64,000 bases of DNA from Stentor coeruleus (GCA_001970955.1 MPUH01000199.1:19661-83660), one strand, 5' to 3'; counted from the first letter of the stretch, positions 1 to 11,078 are shown. The notes: generated by a model from the letters alone, not told the origin. Numbers and translations are program-made.

Positions 1-2220
1 ATGATATTCAAAGAACAGTTCAGAATTATAGAACAAATAGAATTAGAAATGATAGAAAGTGCAAAGACTGAACAGGAAAACTATGAAAGCAAAATTGCTG
101 AACTCAGTAAAAACATAGAAGAACTTGAAGTCGAAATCTATGCAATGATAAGTGTTCAACAAAGCGACCATGCGTTAGAAAAAAAGCTCAGAAAAGCTCG
201 TAAAGAGCTTGAAGATACAAGACAAAAAGCAGATTGGTTTATGAATGACCACAACTCAAAAATCCAAATGATAGGCAAATGGAAATGTGATAATAGAAAT
301 ATTTTACTCATAAAAGATACAGCCAGAATCCCAACAGATGAGCAAGTTGTAGAAGAGTTTTACAATAGGCTCAAACCTTATGTTCAAAATCCGGAGCATT
401 GGAGGGCAATGGAAAGTGTTATTGTCAGATATTGTGAAAAAGCTAAGGAAAGAGATAGCATGCAAGATGCTATATCACAGCAGAAATTTAGAGATAATGG
501 GCTTATAGAGTCGAAATGTGAAACTTTAAAAAGAGTTAGAGCTATTAAAACTTCAAAAGAAAGTGAAAGAGCTATTATGCGAAGGGAATTAGAAAGCATT
601 TTAGTTAAAGAGAAAAAAACTTTAAAGGAACTTGAGAACTCAAAGTTAGAAGTGGAATCAGCAAGGAAGATTTATTTCAAAGAGCAACTTCAACAGTCTT
701 TATCTGCTAATAGTAACTATAATAGGATACAGAAAACGTATGGAGACAAAGCTCTTAAGAAATTCATGGAAAAAGAATCATCAGAAGTAAAGACAAGAAT
801 TGATAAAGAAAGAGTTGAAATCAAAGCGAAACTTGAAACTTTATATATAAGAAAACAGAATTGGGATGAGAGTCAGGAAGCTTTAAAGAAAGAAATCGCA
901 GAAAATATTCAGAGCAAACTTAGTGCGATTCAACATGAAAAAAATAAATTAAAACATGAAAGGTCGAAGCATGAAAAGGAATTAAAAACGCTTAGTGAAG
1001 CTGAAGACGATGCGCATTCTAAGCTTAATGACTTAGCAGAAGTTAAAAGAAATGAGCTGGTAAAGAGTGCTAAAAAAGTTGCAACAACTCATGGTGGGGA
1101 AAGAGGAGGGAAAATTGAGCAGCTCTATGCTTTAAGGCATAAAAAAGAGTCTGAAATTTGTGATTTGGAAGCTGAGCTTATAAAGCTTGAAGGAAGCCTT
1201 CGGGACAAAGAAACATCGGCAGAACTTGAGATTATCAAACTTAAAGGTCGAATTCAAAACCTTAATGTTGAGCTGTCTGAGATTGAAAAAAAGAACAAAA
1301 AAGCTGAAAAACTTGAAAAAACCATAAGCAAAATTGACATATCCCAATCTGATTTTGCTTCAGACCTTGAAATATCATCAGAAGTCAACCCTGCCAGAAA
1401 ATCAGTCAACGCAAAACAAATTGAATCTCCAGATTCAGGTAAGGGAATAGTGCAAGAGCCAACAAGCCCAAACAAAAATATAACTGAAGAAGTAAAAGAT
1501 CATGAAGAGGAAACACAAGATAAGCCTCAGCTCAGAGCCCTCCAGAAAAATTTGCAAAGCGGAATCACAGAAGAAGATTATTTTTCAGATGTTAGTTCTG
1601 AAATCCCATGTCCAACCGAGCCAAAATATAAATACGATGACCCTGAAGGGAAAAATAAAGCATTTTTTGATGGAATCATGCCTTTAATTGAAGGAACTAT
1701 AATATATAAATTATTCAAAGGTAAAAACCTACGAACTTTTGATCCTTTAGAATCAAGAGTATATACACCGGAAGAATGCGGATATGGCATAAGGAAAATG
1801 AAGCTTAATCGGCAGCTGGGGAAAATAGAAATTAGACAAATAGGCAAAGCTGGTGTTGAAAGCAGTATAATCACAGATCAAATTGTTTCTATAGTTATCC
1901 CATCAATAACTAGTGAAATTATTAAAGCTCGAGGGAAAAATATAAATGATGAAGATCATACCCTAGAAAAAAGTGATGAGCACAACAAAATCTATAGAAA
2001 CATGAAAGCTATGGGTAATATTGAAATTGAAAGCCCAGCATTTATCAGTAAAGCTAAAGAAGCATGTCATTTTCCTTTCTTCATTACTTTGAAAAATGGC
2101 AGAGTAGACTTTGTCGCTGAAGGACTTCATGTTTATAGAACCTGGCTGACTGGTATTAAAGCCCTTATCAAAAACAAAAGTGACCTAGAAAGACTTAAAT
2201 TCAGAATCATTCAGATTTAA
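1..2220 (+). CDS. Long coiled-coil protein with C-terminal PH-like domain
   Basis: 739 codons, opening with ATG at the first base of the window, so the true start may lie upstream. Residues ~1-440 are almost continuous Lys/Glu-rich heptad-like helix, a coiled coil. Residues ~440-540 are a low-complexity acidic linker. Residues ~560-735 look like a divergent PH-type fold: beta-rich text (EGTIIYKLFKG, GKIEIRQIGK), a highly charged insert, then a closing helix with the PH-typical Trp (YRTWLTGIKALI). PH-like ends on long coiled coils usually tether cytoskeletal proteins to membrane or microtubule structures; here that is inference. No enzyme motif is visible. It ends in TAA 50 bp before the next gene on the same strand. 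No intron is evident. Confidence 0.75.
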   Translation: MIFKEQFRIIEQIELEMIESAKTEQENYESKIAELSKNIEELEVEIYAMISVQQSDHALEKKLRKARKELEDTRQKADWFMNDHNSKIQMIGKWKCDNRNILLIKDTARIPTDEQVVEEFYNRLKPYVQNPEHWRAMESVIVRYCEKAKERDSMQDAISQQKFRDNGLIESKCETLKRVRAIKTSKESERAIMRRELESILVKEKKTLKELENSKLEVESARKIYFKEQLQQSLSANSNYNRIQKTYGDKALKKFMEKESSEVKTRIDKERVEIKAKLETLYIRKQNWDESQEALKKEIAENIQSKLSAIQHEKNKLKHERSKHEKELKTLSEAEDDAHSKLNDLAEVKRNELVKSAKKVATTHGGERGGKIEQLYALRHKKESEICDLEAELIKLEGSLRDKETSAELEIIKLKGRIQNLNVELSEIEKKNKKAEKLEKTISKIDISQSDFASDLEISSEVNPARKSVNAKQIESPDSGKGIVQEPTSPNKNITEEVKDHEEETQDKPQLRALQKNLQSGITEEDYFSDVSSEIPCPTEPKYKYDDPEGKNKAFFDGIMPLIEGTIIYKLFKGKNLRTFDPLESRVYTPEECGYGIRKMKLNRQLGKIEIRQIGKAGVESSIITDQIVSIVIPSITSEIIKARGKNINDEDHTLEKSDEHNKIYRNMKAMGNIEIESPAFISKAKEACHFPFFITLKNGRVDFVAEGLHVYRTWLTGIKALIKNKSDLERLKFRIIQI

Positions 2221-2270
2221 ACCATAGGTAATTTAACTTCTATATCCTCTATACTAGCCCCCCATAATTT

Positions 2271-4478
2271 ATGTCAAACAATAACTTGCTGAAAAAGCAT
2301 AGGAAATTAGATGAAGGGCTTGCAACCTTTTATATGAGGACTCATTCATCTTTACTATCTCAAAGGTTTGAACAACATGATAAGAATTTGATTTGTCATT
2401 TGCATCAAGTCATCTCAGCACCATTATTCGGGGTTTTGATGCCAATAAAATTTCCCCCCAACTCGATAATACAGTATTTGAATGCATACAATGTTCTTAT
2501 ATCAGCACAAGAGTTATTAGAGAACTTCCAGCATGAACTATGGACTGATATGTTTAAGGCGCCAAAAGAGCCAGTGGGTAGTGTAAGCGAGGCTAATTAT
2601 TTTGTAGTGCCGCTTAAAGATCTGGAAATTGATTGGCTGGCTATAAAGCGTGCAGTAAAAATCAAACCTTTGCTTCGAATAACAGATTTTACAGTATCTA
2701 CAAGGAAAAACCTCATATTAAAAACTGGATACAAAAGTAACGCGACATGGAAATATATGGGCGAAGTGAATCACAACACGACAATTCAAAGTTTTTTTTC
2801 AATGTATTTCGGAGAGGCATATCCCCAATTAGCTGAATATGTATCTCAATATGCAAGTTACGACCCTATAGATATACTTATGGATGAGAACTTCAAAAGT
2901 GAGTCAGCAAAAGGCTTTAGAGGCTTTTTAGTGACTGGGATCATTAGGAAATTCGATGAAAACACTGTTCTGATTTTCGCTAAACAGACCAAATCAATAA
3001 AGCACAAAACTCCAGTAGCTCCTAAAGATAAAAAATCATACCCTAAAGGCACACCAATTTTGATATCAGATCTAACTTTTGTGTACTATCTAAGCTCAAG
3101 TCATTGGTCTCAAGGTAGGAATTTACTCAAAACCCTTGCCGATATTGAGAGTTTTTCATATCTAATCGAGTTCAGTCATATTTATAATTACTCTGGAGAT
3201 TTTGATTTATTACATGAAGCATGCCAATCTCCAGGTTTAAGTCCAGACTGTAACTATGAGAGTTTAGAAACCTTAGGAGACACAGTTTTAAAAATTGTCT
3301 TCACCTTGCATATTTATCTGAATAATTTAGAATTAAGCGAGCATTGGATGACTAGAAAACGTGGTTGGAAAGTTAGCAACAAGTGTTTAGCACAAAAAGC
3401 TAGCAATCATAATTTGAAATCATTTTTAAAAACTAAAGCACTTAAAACAAATAGCTATAGACCTCCTTATTACAAAGCTAAAGATCAACCACATGAATCT
3501 TATCTTATTGAGCATAAAGTTTCAGACAACATGCTAGCCGATTTTGTTGAAGCGCTTATTGGGGCATTTTACTTGTCTAAAGGGATTTTATCAGCTGGAG
3601 AATTTATGGTGAAACTTGGTGTTATATCTGAATTTGGATGGGATATAACTTCAGCTTATTTATCAAATGATACTCTTTCTATATTAGATAAAAAAGATCT
3701 TGAAAAATTCCCTGAAAGAAGCTTGAAGATTTCGTCATTATTAGTTGTGCAGAAGCAAGAGTCGTTTCAAAGCATTTTCGATTATGAATTCGAAGATAAG
3801 GTTTTGTTAGAACAATCTTTAACGCACTTTACTTTAAACCCGAATTTTAATTATGAAAGATTAGAGTTCTTAGGCGATGCAATCATTGATATTATAATAC
3901 TTTCAAACATTTGGAAGATACAAAAATTCGACCCTGATTATTTGACTTACTTTAAGCATGACCTTGTTAGTAATAACACTTTAGCAAAAATCAGTTTTAT
4001 CACTGGGCTATATAAATTCATGCATGTTGATGAGGAAGTTAAAAAACTTATTAGGACGATTTACGCTAAAAAACTTTGGGATGAAGATTTGTACTGTGAA
4101 AATGATATTGTTTTTAATATGCCTAAGTGCTTAGGAGACATTTTCGAAAGTGTCGTTGCTGCGGTTTTACTAGACTCCAGATCACTAGCTCTGACATGTA
4201 TGATTTTCGGGTACATTTTTTGTAATCTGATACTTTATATGGTAAAAAACAAAGAAAGATATAAAAAAAGAATCATTGCAAGGCTTTGTGAAGAAGTTTC
4301 AGGAAACGGGGATAAAATTGAATTTAGGGAATTTCTTATTGATGGGGTTCATTGTGTCCAGGTTTATATAAATGACGACTTTGTTCACGAAGATTTTGGA
4401 GATTCATTAAAAAATGCTAAAGATAACGCATGCTTATATGTCTACAACAAGTATAATAGTATGAAAAAAACTGAATGA
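2271..4478 (+). CDS. Dicer-like protein: PAZ/platform-like region, two RNase III domains, dsRBD, no helicase
   Basis: 735 aa, ending in TGA. Residues ~100-300 resemble a Dicer platform/PAZ region: a FVVPLKDLEIDW block, and later the loading-helix-like stretch before RNase IIIa. RNase IIIa (about 325-430) has the signature YESLETLGD and the second acidic cluster DFVEALIGA. RNase IIIb (about 522-630) has YERLEFLGD and GDIFESVVAAV. All four acidic metal ligands are kept in both domains, so both should cut. Residues ~680-730 look like a dsRBD. There is no DExD/H helicase, and only 50 bp separate it from the upstream gene, so none has been lost to a gap. This is the compact architecture of Giardia Dicer and of ciliate Dicer-like (Dcl) proteins, which make small RNAs, in ciliates often developmental ones. 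Its role in this cell is inferred. Confidence 0.88.
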   Translation: MSNNNLLKKHRKLDEGLATFYMRTHSSLLSQRFEQHDKNLICHLHQVISAPLFGVLMPIKFPPNSIIQYLNAYNVLISAQELLENFQHELWTDMFKAPKEPVGSVSEANYFVVPLKDLEIDWLAIKRAVKIKPLLRITDFTVSTRKNLILKTGYKSNATWKYMGEVNHNTTIQSFFSMYFGEAYPQLAEYVSQYASYDPIDILMDENFKSESAKGFRGFLVTGIIRKFDENTVLIFAKQTKSIKHKTPVAPKDKKSYPKGTPILISDLTFVYYLSSSHWSQGRNLLKTLADIESFSYLIEFSHIYNYSGDFDLLHEACQSPGLSPDCNYESLETLGDTVLKIVFTLHIYLNNLELSEHWMTRKRGWKVSNKCLAQKASNHNLKSFLKTKALKTNSYRPPYYKAKDQPHESYLIEHKVSDNMLADFVEALIGAFYLSKGILSAGEFMVKLGVISEFGWDITSAYLSNDTLSILDKKDLEKFPERSLKISSLLVVQKQESFQSIFDYEFEDKVLLEQSLTHFTLNPNFNYERLEFLGDAIIDIIILSNIWKIQKFDPDYLTYFKHDLVSNNTLAKISFITGLYKFMHVDEEVKKLIRTIYAKKLWDEDLYCENDIVFNMPKCLGDIFESVVAAVLLDSRSLALTCMIFGYIFCNLILYMVKNKERYKKRIIARLCEEVSGNGDKIEFREFLIDGVHCVQVYINDDFVHEDFGDSLKNAKDNACLYVYNKYNSMKKTE

Positions 4479-4611
4479 CATAATTTATTAATCTTTAGTT
4501 AAATCTTAATAATCATATAAAGCAATTAACTGACTTTATTATATATAAAAAATAATCATTGTATTATTATGTATTGTTTGCCTATATCATTGCAATCCTA
4601 TCTAATCTGCT

Positions 4612-7350
4612 TTAAAAGTCTTTATCCCAATTAGTCGACATAGTTTTTCTATACTCATCAAGCTCAGGGTCATTTATCTCAATAGGATTTTCCATGCTTT
4701 GTAAGGACTCATTGTTTATAAGCCCTTCATTTTCTTCAGCTATCTCATCATCTATATCATCCAAAGGATCTCCAACGTCAGGAGTATAAGGAGCATTAAG
4801 ACTTAGCTTAAGCAAAGCGTCCCAATCAAATCCATTAAACCATTCATGTCTTTTTAAATTATCAATCCCTCCAGAACACCTAAACTCAGGGAACTTGCTG
4901 AGAAGCTGTAAGATAAAATTCTTCGCAGCATCAGTTGGCTGCTCAATATCATTAGGAAATACCAAATTATACTCTAAAATAGCTTCATAAATATCATAAG
5001 GATCTTCAAAATCTTCTCCAAAAGGAACTCTTCCACATAAAAACTCAAAAAGGCACACACCCAAGCTCCAAACATCAGCAGCTTTGTTATAACCTTTACC
5101 AACAATAGCCTCTGGGGCAATATAATGTGGACTACCAATCAGTGTATAAGTCCTACCTTTAGCAATTTTAGTAGACCCAAAATCAATAAGTTTAACATAA
5201 CCTCTTGCATCGATCATAATATTAGAAGGTTTTAAATCCCTATAAATAATGTCTCTTTCATGCAAATATTGCAAGGCTAAGATGAGTGAGCCCATATAAA
5301 AAAGGCAGTCGTTATTAGAAAGAAGGCCAACATGTTTGAGTATAGAGTTAAGCTCTAAGCCATGAATGTATTCAAGGAGGAAATAAATTCGGCGTTCATC
5401 TTTGAAAGTTTTTACTAGTTTGGCTATAAAAGGACTATCGATTGTTGTTAATATGCTTCTTTCTTGCTATTTATAGTTTACAATTATGTGCTCGTGCAGG
5501 ACTAGAAGTTCGATTTTCCTCCGTGGAATCACTTTTAAAGCATAAAGTTTTTCTGTTTTCTTTATCCGAACAAAATATACTCGACTAAAAACCCCTTTTC
5601 CTATACGCTTAATGATTTCAAGGTCTTGCAAAGTAGCATCTTCGTCTTGCATTTGTATACGATGGAAAAGTTGAGCTCTCATTTTTTCATTAAGAATTTG
5701 TATGAAATTATTCTTACTGATTATCCATAATGATGCGGTGCCATCTGCAATGCAAGATGCAGAAGTTGTTTTATCAAATAAAATCCCTCTTTCACCAACA
5801 TAATCATGCTTGCATATAGTCCTAACAATCTTCCCATTTTTGATCACATTGATTTTACCTCTTTTGACAATATAAACATTTTCGCATAAAGCTCCTTCTT
5901 TAAAAACCACTTCAGAATCTTTGTATTTCTTAATGTCAATCATAGAAAACAGTTCTTTAAGAGTTTTGCTATCCAGGCTGCTAAAAAGATAAACTCTTCT
6001 AAGAACATTCATAGCATTGTTTTCTCTAACAACCTCTTTATATTTCCCTCCTATTGAGTTTTCAAATTTATACTTAGTCAATTCTCCAACTTTTACATCG
6101 CAGCCAGCAATCATATCATCTTCATATCTAGCCTGGTCCTGAGTCTTTAAAGTCACATACTCATCCCCTATACAACTTGCTTTTTCAGCAAAAATCTGAG
6201 AAGTCCTAGCATAATGCAATCTTCCGCTTATAACAATATAAAGTTTTCCTTGACATGAAGACTGATTTGGTATAACAACATCTCCAGCTTTATAAGTCTT
6301 ATATTCCAAGTCTCTTAAAATAGACTCTTTTTGATCTTTGCTTAAATAATATAGTTTATGGGATTTGTTCAAAGCTTCTAAAATTGTGTTTTTTTCTATG
6401 ATTTCAGTCAATTGGTTACCTAATGCTTTCTGTAGATCCTCACGACTTAAAGCTACACATTTTGCAATCCCTTCTACAGCAACACAGCTAGCTTGTCTTG
6501 GAACTTTATAAAGTAAAGTCATTTCCCCAAAGAAATCCCCAGTATACAATCTAGCAATTTCTTTTGTTCCTTTTTGCACACTAACACAACCATCTCTTAT
6601 TATGTACAAATGCATCCCTTCATCACCTTCTGTTATAATCTTTTCCCCAGTATTATACTTGCAGCTTACCAAACTGGCGGCTAATGAATCTTTTTGTTGG
6701 GCATTCAAAGGCTGTAACAAAGGAACTTTTTCTAAGAACTCTCTGTTTTGTTCATATATCATTGTGTTCATTTCCTCAATAACCCTACGAAAATTCGTTC
6801 TTTCAATACCCCACATGGCTGATTTTTCCAATGTTCTCACTGTTGCTGACCGAGGATTGTCATGTAGAAGAGCCAATTCCCCAAAGCCTTCTGTAGGATG
6901 GATTTTACTAACTCTTCTTTCATTGACTAGGACCTCTAGGACTCCATATTTCACTACATAATAACTCCGACTTGGCTTGTCTTGTTCAAAGACAGCTTTT
7001 CCTGTATCAAAAACATATAATTGCATTGTTTCAGCCACGATTTCTTTGTCTTCATCAGTCAGACTAGTAAAGATAAAATGGTTGTTTAAGGCGTGAAGAA
7101 TCATTTGCTTGTCATCTGGAGATTTCACAGCATTTACATCGATATATGCAGCTGAAGCTTCATCTGGAGATTTCACAGCATTTACATCAATATATGCAGC
7201 TGAAGCTTCGATGTAGGTATTGCTTTGACCACGGCTTAATCTACCGAGTAAGCCGGCTTTGTTCTTTACAGAGACTTTTTTGTTAGAGTTATCATTTTCT
7301 TTTAGTTTGATATATGCGGTTGTGTCTATTTTCATACAGCCTGTTCCCAT
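4612..7350 (-). CDS. cGMP-dependent protein kinase-like, four cNBDs plus AGC kinase domain
   Basis: Two reading blocks (7350-5482 and 5466-4612) join across a 15-nt intron to give about 907 aa. From the N-terminus: MGTGC, a plausible myristoylation/palmitoylation signal; a 16-residue tandem repeat; four cyclic-nucleotide-binding domains; a kinase domain. cNBD1 has an intact phosphate-binding cassette (FGELALLHDNPRSATV) and cNBD2 a good one (FFGEMTLLYKVPRQAS). cNBD3 has no cassette. In cNBD4 the cassette Arg is Thr (GERGILFDKTTSAS). The kinase keeps the Gly loop (GKGVFSRV), ALKV Lys, YRDLKPSN, DFGS and APE, and ends in an AGC-like tail (NWDKDF), so it should be active. Four cNBDs with a dead third is the apicomplexan PKG layout. 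Its paralog is at 37782-40409. It is transcribed away from the kinase gene at 7767. Confidence 0.9.
5467..5481 (-). other. 15-nt intron in the PKG-like gene
   Basis: On the minus strand this reads GTAAACTATAAATAG. It adds an in-frame TAG. Removing it restores the kinase subdomain text around HEHIIQERSIL, which aligns with the intron-less paralog at 37782. Confidence 0.95.
7112..7207 (-). repeat. Two 48-bp tandem units inside the PKG-like gene
   Basis: Two near-identical 48-bp units (one mismatch seen) encode EASAAYIDVNAVKSPD twice near the N-terminus. The length is a multiple of three, so the frame is kept. This is a recent slippage or tandem duplication; the paralog at 37782 has one related copy (IAIDAVTAV). 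Confidence 0.9.
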
Positions 7351-7766
7351 TTTTGTGTTGTTTTATAGGATTTTATGTAGAATTAGTTAGAAGTAGGGTT
7401 TTGAGATTTCGATGTTTTGGAAAAGCTATTGAGATTTTTGAGATTTTGATATTTATTGTAAAGTTTATTGAAGATATTTTGAGATGGTTAAAAAAATCTA
7501 ATCAATAGTAAACCTTAAAATACTAATATACTCAAATCAAAACCAATAAAATTTAATTCTAAAAATAACTTTGAATGATATATTTTAAAGTAATAGATTT
7601 TAAATTATCAACTAATTTTCCTATTAAAATTCAACTTTTAACTATCAAAATCATAATTTTAAACTACCTTTTCTATCAAAATTCAACTTTTAACTATCAA
7701 AATCATAATTTTAATACCTTTTCTATCATTCTTTCAAATTTTGTGCATGATAATTAGAAATAAGAA
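7351..7766. promoter_or_regulatory. Shared 5' region of two divergent kinase genes
   Basis: This 416-bp AT-rich spacer separates divergently transcribed kinase genes, so it must hold both promoters. Next to the minus-strand gene (7351-7510) the plus strand is G-rich and nearly C-free, as is usual for 5' flanks of minus genes here. Bases ~7617-7730 hold about two copies of a ~50-bp unit (core attcaacttttaactatc). No specific factor site is recognised. Confidence 0.5.
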
Positions 7767-9269
7767 ATGCAAGATTCAGTTAGGTCGACAACCCTTGATA
7801 TGACCAAGGATTCTGTAGGCAAGAGAGTAAACACCATAGGCAACTATCAACTTGGGAAAACAATCGGAGAAGGGACTTTTGGAAAAGTTAAATTAGGAAT
7901 TCATATTCAAACTCAAGAAAAAGTAGCAATTAAAATACTTGAGAAAGACCGGATATGTGATGTTTCAGATATAGAGCGTGTATCTAGAGAAATCCATATA
8001 TTAAAGCTTATAAGACACCCTGATATAATACAACTATATGAAGTAATCCTCACATAGATCATTGAGACCCCTCGAAAGCTATATTTAATCATGGAATATG
8101 CAAGCGGGGGTGAACTTTTTGAATACATTGTCAAACATAAAAAAATTCGTGAAAAGGAAGCCTGCAAATTTTTCCAACAGCTTCTAGCAGGAGTTGAATA
8201 CATCAGCAAACTAAACGTTGTTCATCGAGACTTAAAACCTGAAAACCTTCTTCTCGATCACAAAATGAACATAAAAATTGTGGACTTCGGCCTAAGTAAC
8301 ACTTTTAAAGCAGGAGAACTACTAAAAACAGCCTGTGGAAGTCCATGCTATGCCGCTCCTGAAATGATAGCAGGGAAAAAGTATGAAGGTCTTAAAGCTG
8401 ACTTGTGGAGTAGTGGGGTAATATTATTTGCAATGATTTGTGGGTACTTACCTTTTGAAGACTCTAATACAAATACTTTATATAAAAAAATCTTAGCAGG
8501 TGATTACCAATTTCCGAAATTCATATCAAATGACGCAAGAGATTTGATGACAGGGATTCTAAATGTTGACCCTGATCAGAGGCTTTCTATAGACGAAATC
8601 CGTAAGCACAATTGGTTTTCTTTGGTTAAAGAAGAAATACAGCCTGGGATTCTTATAGGTTATGATCACATTATTGTTGATATGGAAATACTAAGACAGT
8701 TAGAAAAATACGGATATAATTTAGACTATACAAAAAAATGTTTGGAAGCAAATAAGCACAATGATGTAACAACAGCTTATTACTTGTTATTAAAAAAGTA
8801 TATACAGGATGGAGGGATTTCTATAGCTGATTATGGATACAAACCTGAGTCTGCACCTTTGATTAAGCCACAAACTCCTCAAGAACTATATACATCAGTG
8901 ATTCCACAAAGAAAAAAAATGCTTAAAGCAAGCAGGAGAACTGGAAGTATGGGGTCTACTTATAAAGAAAGTGATTTGAATTTGAAACTTAGTGTTGAAG
9001 GTCGTCATGGAAGAAATACTTCACAAAGAGTTCCGAAGCAAAGACGAATATCAGACTCGCCACCATCAAAAAATAAAAAAGATATGATTTCAGGATTTCG
9101 ACTTCTTTTTAATAAAGCGGCAACTCCTCGGCCTCCGAGTTTGCAGAGGCCAAATTTAAAGAATAGAGGGAAAACACCGGGGATGAGAGATTTGGAGCTT
9201 GCCCCAATAGCCGGAAATAGTCCTAAAATCTCTAATGATGCAAGACTTCGATTTAAACCTTATTATTAG
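7767..9269 (+). CDS. SNF1/AMPK-family Ser/Thr kinase catalytic subunit
   Basis: About 495 aa once a 15-nt intron is removed. The kinase domain spans about 27-280: Gly loop GEGTFGKV (~33), VAIKIL Lys, HRDLKPEN (~147), DFGLS (~168), activation loop LKTACGSPCYAAPE with the Thr that an LKB1-type upstream kinase would phosphorylate. A UBA-like/autoinhibitory helical segment follows at about 300-340 (LRQLEKYGYNL...CLEANKHNDVTTAYYLL), the hallmark of AMPK/SNF1 and related kinases. The ~140-residue tail is basic, with Ser/Pro and SPPSK sites. AMPK-type kinases sense energy state; the specific role here is not visible. The tail lacks a recognisable beta-binding domain, so an AMPK-related kinase (MARK/BRSK-like) is possible. 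Confidence 0.92.
8043..8057 (+). other. 15-nt intron in the SNF1-like kinase
   Basis: GTAATCCTCACATAG interrupts the kinase text with an in-frame TAG. Removal gives LYE|IIETPRKLYLIMEY, the normal beta4-beta5 region. Confidence 0.95.
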
Positions 9270-9860
9270 TTATATAGTGTATTTTAAGAAAGATAGGAAT
9301 TCAAAAAATTTTAAGGTTACTTATGCTAAGTAGAATCTAAATTTTTATGTGATGATGAAAAATTTTAAAGAAAAGAATAATAATTTCTTATGGAATTATA
9401 AATAAACAATAAATTAATAGAATTGTAACTAGATTGCTTTGCATAAGAATTATATTTTTTTATTAGAATAAAGTGCATGAAGTGATTATTTGAGCTTATT
9501 CACATTATTGATATTAAATTTAGTTCTCCAGCAAGAACATTCTATTTTAAACATAAGCATGCAAGTATTGATATTAATATTTTCTCAAACTTTCATCTGC
9601 TAGCTAATTCAGTGCCACCACTAATTACTTATTAGAGTTATGATAAGTTGAAAAACACTTTTCATGTAAATGAATTTGCATTACTAACAAATGAATGCTG
9701 AATTTGAATAGATTTTAAAAGAACAACAATAAATGTATTTCTGATTTCATTATTTTATGCCTTCCTTTTAAATCTGATGAAAAAACTTCTTTTCTTTCTT
9801 CAATTACATAATAGAAATATAACTAGTGAAATATCTAATTACATTGAGCCTAAGGTTTAA
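9270..9860. other. Gene-free AT-rich stretch
   Basis: This is the 3' flank of the kinase gene and the approach to the PiggyBac-like relic. I see stop-rich AT sequence in all frames and no support for a gene. It may contain the unrecognisable C-terminal end of the relic. Confidence 0.5.
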
Positions 9861-10900
9861 GTATGTTTACTTTTGCGATTGTTATATTGAGTTATTTCAA
9901 CAAAAGAGTTCAATAAACATTCAATTACATAAAAAGAGTTTCCAACACTTTTAAATTTGTGTGGATAAGCATAATATGTAAGCAATTGGTCAAAGCAATC
10001 AAACCATCCATATTCTTCTGATACTCACTCCACAATAAATCATTTAATTCCAGACACTCAGATTTTGTATCATTCGATAAAATTTTTTTTGTTTTTTTCT
10101 ATTTCATGTTGATAAAACTTACTATCCCCAGTTTTAAAGTTTTTCCTACTATTTTTATTAGTGCCAGAAGTTATACTACAAAAAATCTTATTGTCCCTGT
10201 AATATTTATTCCTTTTGATTGAAGAATATTAGTCAATTCAAACAAAATATAATAATCATCAGTAAGCATGATAATTTTTGATTTTCTAAGCCTCTCAACA
10301 AATATAAGCAAATACTTTTAGGTTTAAATTTGATTTGGCTAGCACCAGTGAAAAACTTGAGGCCAAAGCAATGCCCTTACTTGATTTAAATAGTAAAGAC
10401 TGAAAATCCTATTTGGTCAGTTTCATAGGTAGGCATCGCTCTCAATCCACACCTTCCTTTATAAATAATCATTACTAATCAACTGATATACTTTTTCTAG
10501 ATTTATGCAAGGTTGTTGAAATTTTAATGTATTCTGATTCCAAAAAGTGAAATCTTTTAGATATGTTTCTATTGACACAAATCTTTATCTTGCTATTGTT
10601 GATCTTATCAATTTACTTTCCCACAGGCCAGATGTATTCCAATATTGTTTATTAATTCAATTTTGTCAAATCTGTCCAAGCACTGTCTCTAGATTTTTCA
10701 GTTTCTTATTTGATAAAGAAGTATTCATAATATCAACAATGTCTTACAGCATTCTATCGGAAAATATTTATCTTAAAAAGTTTTCATTGTAAAATATTCT
10801 GAATTCAGGTATAAATTCTTCATCCATTGGCTCAAGTGTTTTCCAGGAAAAAAATTGATTTGATTTGCTTGAATATGCAGCTAGACAACCTTTCAAGAAT
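9860..10900 (-). pseudogene. Degenerate PiggyBac-type transposase
   Basis: Read on the minus strand, broken pieces in shifting frames follow the order of a PiggyBac (DDE_Tnp_1_7) transposase. Around 10840-10780 is the N-terminal domain text (EEFIPEFRIFYNENF). Around 10460-10430 is LRAMPTYETDQIG. Around 10280-10190 is the second-Asp block, of the type TDDYYILFELTNILQSKG followed by ITGTIR. Around 10016-9885 is GWFDCFDQLLTYYAYPHKF, matching the GVDxxDQ third-Asp block and the helix after it. Many stops and frameshifts interrupt it, so it is dead. No terminal inverted repeats or TTAA target sites were identified. A short plus-strand reading frame at 10547 is only its shadow. Confidence 0.7.
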
Positions 10901-11078
10901 AAATAGTGATCCATAAAATTATTTAATACTACTTTTGGCTTTAGAAAATGGGCTGGTCACCAAGCCACACTAAAAAGTTAATTAAACTCTCATAAAAAGT
11001 GCATATTTAGTATAATAAAATTATATTACAAATATAAGGTAAAAATTCGCTTAAAATAAGATGAACTTTTAAATTAAT

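Noticed and set aside
10547-10792. Plus-strand reading frame of 81 codons
   Set aside because: Shadow of the PiggyBac-like relic on the minus strand; its composition is not protein-like.
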